Below the pieces are notes generated by a model. It worked only from the letters and a program-made list of their open reading frames with translations, did not search any database and had not been told where the DNA came from. The translations under genes and the position numbers were made by a program. A stretch of DNA of 64,000 nt from Stromatinia cepivora (taxonomy: Eukaryota; Ascomycota; Leotiomycetes; Helotiales; Sclerotiniaceae): the NCBI GenBank assembly GCA_014898415.1, contig RCTD01000005.1:1612001-1676000 (forward strand), written 5' to 3'. Below are positions 58,426 to 64,000 of this stretch, piece by piece (the first letter of the stretch is position 1; every line of letters begins with the position of its first letter).

Positions 58426-59580
58426 TGACTCGAAAAATGCACTGACTGTACCTAAACCCGCCTGTGGACCCCCTGAATTTAGCGACATATATGACTTTAT
58501 AGCTTTTTTTGAGGTGGTTTTGATTCGAAAAGCCAACGGAATTTGTTCTGGGCTATTGCGTAAATCCGGGATTCCGAAATCAACGTAGTATATTTCGAAA
58601 TAAGCTAGTTTATTGGTGAATACCCTAGTTTATTCATTAATTAATTCAATATTTGAATAAACTAATTGATTATATAATATACTCGTTTATAATAATAATA
58701 ATAAAAATTATAACTGAATTAGTTTATTCATAAATATATTTTATATTTTATAATATTAATTTGATAAATAAATTAAAGTCTGAAAGTTTATAAGGATTTA
58801 AGATTTATAAGGATTTCAAATTTATTATTCAAAGTTTATAGAGATTTAGGATTTATAAAAAAAATCTTCAATATTATTTATTTATATTATATAGTAATTT
58901 CAATTATGATTTTATATTAATTAAACAAAAAAAAGATATAATGAGATTGAAAACGGGGATAGAGATAATGATAAGATTGAAAATACAGATAAGAATGATG
59001 ATGAACTTGAAAATAAGAGTAGAATTGATGATGAGGTTGAAAATATAGATAATGATGAAATTGAAAATATAAGTAATAATTAAATTGTAGTTTCTTTTTT
59101 TTATATTAATATATATATTAGTTTATTAACTAATGAATTAAAATATTGAATATATTATTTTTATATAAACTTAATTCATTTATGAATATCTTGATTTTTA
59201 TTATTTTCGGTATCAATTAGCTCATTTGACAAACCAATGGATTTCGGAATGAGTTAAGTTGATTTCGGAATATCAAATTTGCGCAATGGCCCGGAACAAA
59301 TTACTGTTTTATGACCGAAAATGACGCAAATTTGGAAATCCGGGTATCAATGTACTCCATTTCGAGGCTATTTTGACTCTAAAGTCCACGGAATGACACA
59401 GAAAAGGCGGATATAGTGGTAAAAATATGAATGCACATCATTTCCAGATGTTTTTGACTCGAAAATCCAACGAAATGAAGCTGAAACGCCTATAATGACA
59501 CATAATAGCTAATATCTTTATGAATATTCATCGTTTCGAGGTGGTTTTTGACTCGAATATTTGTCCGTTAGCGTCTTTTT
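58410..59580 (+). repeat. Second tandem array, about 82-94 base unit, interrupted by an inserted element
   Basis: The unit is marked by GAGGT--TTTTTGACTCGAAAATCCAACGGAATG. Copies begin near 58511, 59364, 59446 and 59538, with a diverged one near 58417. The gap from 58511 to 59364 is 853 bases; removing the 763-base inverted-repeat element leaves 90, one normal period. The unit ends also match on the far side (TCAATGTACTCCATTTC against TGAATGCACATCATTTC). Confidence 0.72.
58540..59302. mobile_element. 763-base element with 45-base terminal inverted repeats, AT-rich interior
   Basis: The left end (58540-58584, beginning AATTTGTTCTGGGCTATTGC) and the reverse complement of the right end (59258-59302, beginning AATTTGTTCCGGGCCATTGC) match at 38 of 45 positions, and six of the seven mismatches are transitions. 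The interior is extremely AT-rich and contains no full transposase. A stretch at about 58935-59085 reads as a degenerate repeat coding Asp/Glu/Asn-rich sequence (for example DDEVENIDNDEIENISNN) before a stop, perhaps the acidic tail of a lost transposase. It has the form of a non-autonomous DNA transposon (MITE-like) altered by RIP. I cannot fix a target-site duplication. Confidence 0.72.
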
Positions 59581-59581
59581 C

Positions 59582-60074
59582 CAATTTCCATTTGTGTATA
59601 AATAGTCCGGATCCCCCCCCCCTTGTTCTCTCTTCTTTTCTCATCCTCATCCACTGCACCGAAATATCTACCATACTTCTTAAGTACACTACACCAGCTC
59701 CGTACAAATAAACACCCAGTCCTCACTGCACAAGCTCCATACAAAACAGCGCCAACTCCATACTACTCAACCCTAAACCGAGAATTCTTCTGTCGCTTAA
59801 TAGCTCCTCGTCATTTCGCGGGCGATTTAGTGCTCTTTGCCTCTTCGGTCAAGCTCGTGTATTCGCAGTTTAAACTGCCCTTCATCGAAGACAAGCTTCG
59901 GTAAGCTCTGTTTCCCAGAATGTATTAGTATAGTAGCTAAACTATGGCAGGCCCTACCCTTCAAGATTCTTCGCACATTACACACTAGAATCAGCTCAGG
60001 CGCTAAATTTTCAAGGTACGTAGCATGCTCTGACCTCAGCCTACCATGGATAAGGGCTTACCGATTTCAATAGC
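59582..60074 (+). promoter_or_regulatory. Promoter and possibly spliced 5' leader of the Cys-rich orphan gene
   Basis: A C-run and pyrimidine tract (59607-59650) starts the region. Two good splice pairs lie in the leader: donor GTAAGC at 59901 with acceptor GGCAG ending 59950, and donor GTACGT at 60016 with acceptor CAATAG ending 60073, one base before the codon context of ATG 60075. Joining them does not add an upstream ATG in frame, so they would be leader introns. Confidence 0.45.
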
Positions 60075-61559
60075 ATGGAGAACGATGTCGATACTGAAAG
60101 ATGGCATCAAGATGGGGACCTTCTTCGTCCAATAATGAAAGATCATACAACGCAAAGGGAGTACTTCATGAGAGATAGCATCCAGGTCTACCTCGATGAG
60201 CTTCCTCAAGGTTCGTCATCCACCCGACCAGTCTGGGACGAAAACGCCGAAGCAGCCTATGAGATACAAACAGGTGGGGACATGCCAGTGATGCAGGAAA
60301 TGCTTCGTAAAATGTTTATAAAGGAATATGGGCCGGACTTTAAAGAAGCTCTTAGGAATGCCCCCACCGTGTATTACGACCCCCATGGACCTTATGATCC
60401 AGATCGCATTAAAGCAGAATGGGACCAAGATCGGGCTCGGAAAGCTTCGGAAGCCGCATCAAGCTCAAGTCATAGAGGTGAAAGGACGCCATTTTCCGAT
60501 ATCCAGCTGCCGGAGTGGATGTACGATCCCAATCCCACCCCGGCTTCCAGCAGTCCAATCTCTCAACAAGACGCACCAGCCTCGAGCGGTAAAGGTAAAG
60601 GTAGAGGAACGACCTGGGTCCAAGATTCAGCGCCGTCCCAATCAGCCTCTTATCCTTGTGATACAGAATCATTCTATAGCGAAGGAGCAGGCCCACCAGG
60701 TTACGACGCTCCACCGACGGAGCCAAAGCCCCCTGCAGAGAGAAGTTACTGCAAGTATCTGCTACCAAAAGTTCAACCCCCCAAATTGTTTTCCATAAAG
60801 ACGAACATAAGGGTTCGTTGTAAGCTCCCTGGTCTACCAGGAACGGAACGATGCATGGCCCACAAGGACATGCTACAGTTCGATCACGAATGCCGAGCAA
60901 AAGTGTATCTGCTGGGTGCTGATGGAAACAACGTGTATGATCAGGAGGGATGGCCAGTAGCCGAACAAGTCCAACACGGTGATGGGATATTCCGAGATAA
61001 ACTGTGCCGAAACCCGGTGGTCAGTGAAAAGTTCTTCTGTCATAACTGCCGCCCCATATTCTACCCATGCTCTTTTGGTTTGGCATTTGAGAACGGGTGT
61101 AGGAAATCTGCACAGGGAGAGGATCCATGGGATAACTGGGCCAACTGCTGGAAGCACCATGGGATCCCAAATGTAAAATATACAAAAGCGGAAGCTTCAG
61201 ACAAACTCGGACAACCGGAGGCCCATGAGATGATTGTAGCAAACCCGGCTCCATCGGGTCCATCCAAAAGGGACAGCAAATCGGGAAGGCCGTTCCGAGG
61301 GGATTATTCCAGTTCCACTCGATCCTATCCTACAAAAACCCTGAGAGAAATTTCACATGGAGTCATAGAAGAACACCCAACGCAAACGAGTTCCAGGTTA
61401 AAGGGCCAAAAGGCTGAAGCAAAGAAGGAACGACGGCGCCGACGAGCTGGAGAGCGAGACACGAGCACGGCAGAGGCTCAGAGAAGACTGAAGGATGCCC
61501 AAAAAGGGTTTGAAGATCTTCAACAGCACACAAAAAGAAGAAAAAAAGACCAGCAATAG
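60075..61559 (+). CDS. Orphan Cys/His-rich protein, 494 residues
   Basis: This is a single coding exon from ATG 60075. The N-terminal 110 residues are acidic and ordered-looking (YFMRDSIQVYLDELPQG, MQEMLRKMFIKEYGPDFKEAL, YYDPHGPYDPDRIKAEWDQD). A Ser/Pro-rich linker follows. Residues about 226-360 hold a dense Cys/His region: YCKYLLP, VRCKLPG, ERCMAHKDML, HECRAKVYLLG, KLCRNPV, FFCHNCRPIFYPCSFG, NGCRKS and NCWKHHG, likely a metal-binding fold. The C-terminus is a very basic helix (KAEAKKERRRRRAGERD, RLKDAQKGFEDLQQ) ending KRRKKDQQ, a probable nuclear signal. I do not recognise the family. Its position just after repeat DNA and its lack of known domains suggest a lineage-specific gene, possibly a member of a local family. 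Confidence 0.75.
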   Translation: MENDVDTERWHQDGDLLRPIMKDHTTQREYFMRDSIQVYLDELPQGSSSTRPVWDENAEAAYEIQTGGDMPVMQEMLRKMFIKEYGPDFKEALRNAPTVYYDPHGPYDPDRIKAEWDQDRARKASEAASSSSHRGERTPFSDIQLPEWMYDPNPTPASSSPISQQDAPASSGKGKGRGTTWVQDSAPSQSASYPCDTESFYSEGAGPPGYDAPPTEPKPPAERSYCKYLLPKVQPPKLFSIKTNIRVRCKLPGLPGTERCMAHKDMLQFDHECRAKVYLLGADGNNVYDQEGWPVAEQVQHGDGIFRDKLCRNPVVSEKFFCHNCRPIFYPCSFGLAFENGCRKSAQGEDPWDNWANCWKHHGIPNVKYTKAEASDKLGQPEAHEMIVANPAPSGPSKRDSKSGRPFRGDYSSSTRSYPTKTLREISHGVIEEHPTQTSSRLKGQKAEAKKERRRRRAGERDTSTAEAQRRLKDAQKGFEDLQQHTKRRKKDQQ

Positions 61560-61795
61560 TTTCACCCTAAAGGTCAGTGATCCCCCATGTATTTTAGTCC
61601 ATTTCTTACCAAATTCAATGAAAAATCGTTGCTTTTACCTCTATAACTCCCCTCAAAAATCACACTTTATTAAAAACCTTCCGAAATCCAGTATAAATTA
61701 ACCAATTTAGTCTATAAACTAAGGGTTCGCTTCATACTCACCCTTTCCCCTTTCCCCTTCCCACACCTTCCTCCTCTATCTCTTTACACCCCCTT

Positions 61796-63538
61796 TCAAT
61801 CCCCATTCTTCTCTTCAGCCATCCCGCGCGTCGGGATCTGAACCTTAAACACCAAAGCCTGACTATCGAGATTATATCCACTCTGATCACTATAAGCGAA
61901 CTTTCCCCCCTCCAAATACCCATTTTGTGTGATAAAATCGTTATCGCTCAAGCTGAAAATATACTAATGAATCCATTACATTAGCACCTATCCTCCCGTA
62001 CCATTCTACAAGACGGAAACTTACCCATTCGCCATCTGCTCCATCAGCCCCATCAACAGGTACAACAGCAATACTCTCCCACTTCTCATTCAACAGCCCT
62101 TTGTCCGTATTCCCACCATTATGTACCCCAAACCTACCTAGCTCCTTATTATCGTTAAAATCCAACCACCCACAATATGCCGCCGTTACAATTCCATTAA
62201 CCAGCACTCCCGTCGTACTAGCGATTGAACAAGTCGCACAATCATACTTCGCCCCCTTGATATTCATCGCACTAGAGATATCGAAAACATCAATCTGTCT
62301 ATAAATACTAAGTGTACTACTCTGACCATTTCCCGCCCCGGAATCCCTAGCTAGAACCAAGAATTGTCCATTGGGTAAAGCATGAATCTCAGACTGGGCA
62401 GCAACTTTCGGATTTTTACTTTTGCTAGCTGTTGGATCGGTCCAGAGAGGGAGAGGAACTACGTATTCGCTAAGATATACAGGATTGTTCGGATCCGAGA
62501 TATCGTATGAGAGAAAGCGGGGATAACGCTCGTTCTGTTTTTTCAAGCCGCCTTCTTGGTTATTCGCTGCTTGGAGGAGAGTATAGAGAGTTTTTCCATC
62601 GGCGGATATGCTGAGGCCTTCAAATCCATGGTTGTTACCTCTACCGGTAGGATTATCAGCTGGTGATACGTCGTCGCCGGAACCTTGATCGGGGTAATAG
62701 TATGGTGAGTCGGCGGAGAAGGATTCGCTACCATTACGCATGGGAATGAAGGCATCTGGTGGTCGGATGGCAGAGATCATTGTGCCAGAGGAGTTAAAGT
62801 GGTAGATATAGGGGCCCTAGTGGATGGTTAGACCAATACTAATATTAGGAGGCGCAGGATATACATATTCATCACTAATCCAGAAGCCGCCCGAGCCATC
62901 AAGTGCTAGACCCTCCGAATCGACCGATATCCTCCTTCCGCCAGTCCCATCATTCCCAAAACCATCACCTGTATACGTCGCAACCGGTAAGTCTGGAAAG
63001 CCATCATAACTTAAATGCCCCGATCCATCAGCATCCAAACCCGTTGTTGGTGTACCATCAGGTCCAAAGAAAAGTACCGTATCAATATAATTAAACACCA
63101 AATTGTTTCCCGAAGGATTGGCTAGTGTTGCGCTAGGCACAGGAGTAAAAAGGATATCGAATTTATGGACTCGAGCTTGGTAATTGAGTGTACCCTCCGT
63201 ATTCCTATTATGCGCATCAGCACTCTCTATTTGATTTCTTCCTGATGTCCAAGAGAAACAACCAACCATCCTCTATCCGGCAAAGTCCACAGCACTCCAG
63301 TATAACTTCCATTACTCAACTTAGTCCACGTCTTGCTATCCATCGCAATAGAACTTCCAATCCCCCCAATCGTATCTCCAAACTTATCACGAGCAGTTCC
63401 AGGAATTAATCCATAACCCCCTAACTCTTGATACGTGTATGTGTTGCCATTACATGTTGTTTGATTGACATATGTACTATCTTGAGCGATCGCAAGACCG
63501 AAGAAACAGACTACTGTGATAAAATTTCCTAAAGCCAT
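61796..63538 (-). CDS. Secreted phytase-like esterase (PF13449 type), four exons
   Basis: Exons 63538-63267, 63204-62865, 62816-62025 and 61963-61796 give 523 residues. The start MALGNFITVVCFFGLAIAQ is a signal peptide. Family motifs follow in order: GGYGLIPGTARDKFGDTIGGIGSSI, WTLPDRGW (restored across intron 1), NTEGTLNYQARVHKFDI, DSEGLALDGSGGFWISDEYGPYIYHF (across intron 2), GRGNNHGFEGLSISADGKTL, RYPRFLSYDISDP and FSLSDNDFITQNG after intron 3. This is the 'esterase-like activity of phytase' beta-propeller family, secreted enzymes thought to act on phosphate esters. N-glycosylation sites are present (NGSY, NGSE). For the last intron I use the acceptor at 61964-61965, not the stronger-looking CAG at 61952-61954, because only the former keeps SLSDNDF in frame. 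It converges on the orphan Cys-rich gene with 236 bases between stops. Confidence 0.9.
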
Positions 63539-64000
63539 CACTAATGACTGGAAAGAATGTAAATGATGTGAAACAGAAAAAAAGAAGAAAAAAAGGTATA
63601 CGAGGAACATTGTACAGATCGAGGGGTAATATAGTGGACATATACTTACTTCCGTGCTAAAGGCGATGTGTGTGCTACACTTGATGCATTTATCCATGAT
63701 CAAGAGACCGTATTAGCAAAGGATAATAAACCAATAAGTGATGCAATCTGCCTGAAGTTAAAGATGCGGAAGCTTCCTAGCTTCCTTAACCCAAGTACAA
63801 ACTTCCGGGCTTGTTGTACTGAAGGATTTATGGGCTGATGCAGAAAATGCAAGAAGGGAAGGTTACTATGATTATTACTAATAATAGATGCACGTATTGT
63901 GAGGGGGTGGTTCTTCTGCATTAACTGGAAAAGGAGTGGTATTGTAAAGCTAACTATTAAGGAAACTATTTATAATGCCTTATCGGAGATAAGCTTATGT
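63539..64000. other. Promoter region of the phytase-like gene, window edge
   Basis: This holds the minus-strand promoter and leader, with an A-rich tract on the plus strand (63575-63595) just before the start codon. The frame 63700-63921 is not protein-like. No other gene was seen. Confidence 0.45.

Overview
The window reads as nuclear DNA of a filamentous ascomycete. Genes are split by short (about 45-80 base) GT-AG introns, several with TACTAAC-like branch sites. It carries fungus-specific families (DUF2293, Ecl1, Zn2Cys6 regulators, HET-like proteins), a tRNA-Cys with a short intron, and AT-rich repeat DNA whose transition mismatches look like repeat-induced point mutation (RIP). Protein style and the low-GC intergenic DNA suggest Leotiomycetes, perhaps Sclerotiniaceae (Botrytis/Sclerotinia type); this is inference, not a database result.

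Positions 1-24,600 are the gene-rich part. In order: a DUF2293 protein (+), the ESCRT-III subunit Vps20 (-) sharing a 248-base promoter with the ribosome-biogenesis AAA ATPase Rix7 (+), an unrecognised 254-residue protein with three exons (+), a 1360-residue disordered protein with a helical N-terminus (-), an orphan Cys-containing protein (-), a nucleoside monophosphate kinase (-), a possible very small gene (-) and a basic, coiled-coil-ended protein (+).

Positions 24,600-45,870 are nearly empty. The only convincing gene is a single-exon Ecl1-type protein (-) at 33.6-34.1 kb. The 9 kb and 11.8 kb gaps on either side show no exon set that I can assemble.

Positions 45,870-56,000 hold a four-exon HET-like membrane protein, an intron-containing tRNA-Cys(GCA), a secreted SurE-type phosphatase, and two decayed genes facing each other: a Zn2Cys6 transcription factor broken by one frameshift and one nonsense codon, and the C-terminal remnant of an MFS transporter. 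The pair looks like a dead regulator/transporter module.

Positions 57,400-59,600 are repeat DNA: short tandem repeats, two longer tandem arrays (units of about 118-135 and 82-94 bases), and a 763-base element with 45-base terminal inverted repeats sitting inside one unit of the second array. After it come an orphan Cys-rich protein (+) and, convergent with it, a secreted phytase-like esterase (-). Most genes are housekeeping or singletons; apart from the Vps20/Rix7 promoter and the TF/MFS pair I see no functional clustering.
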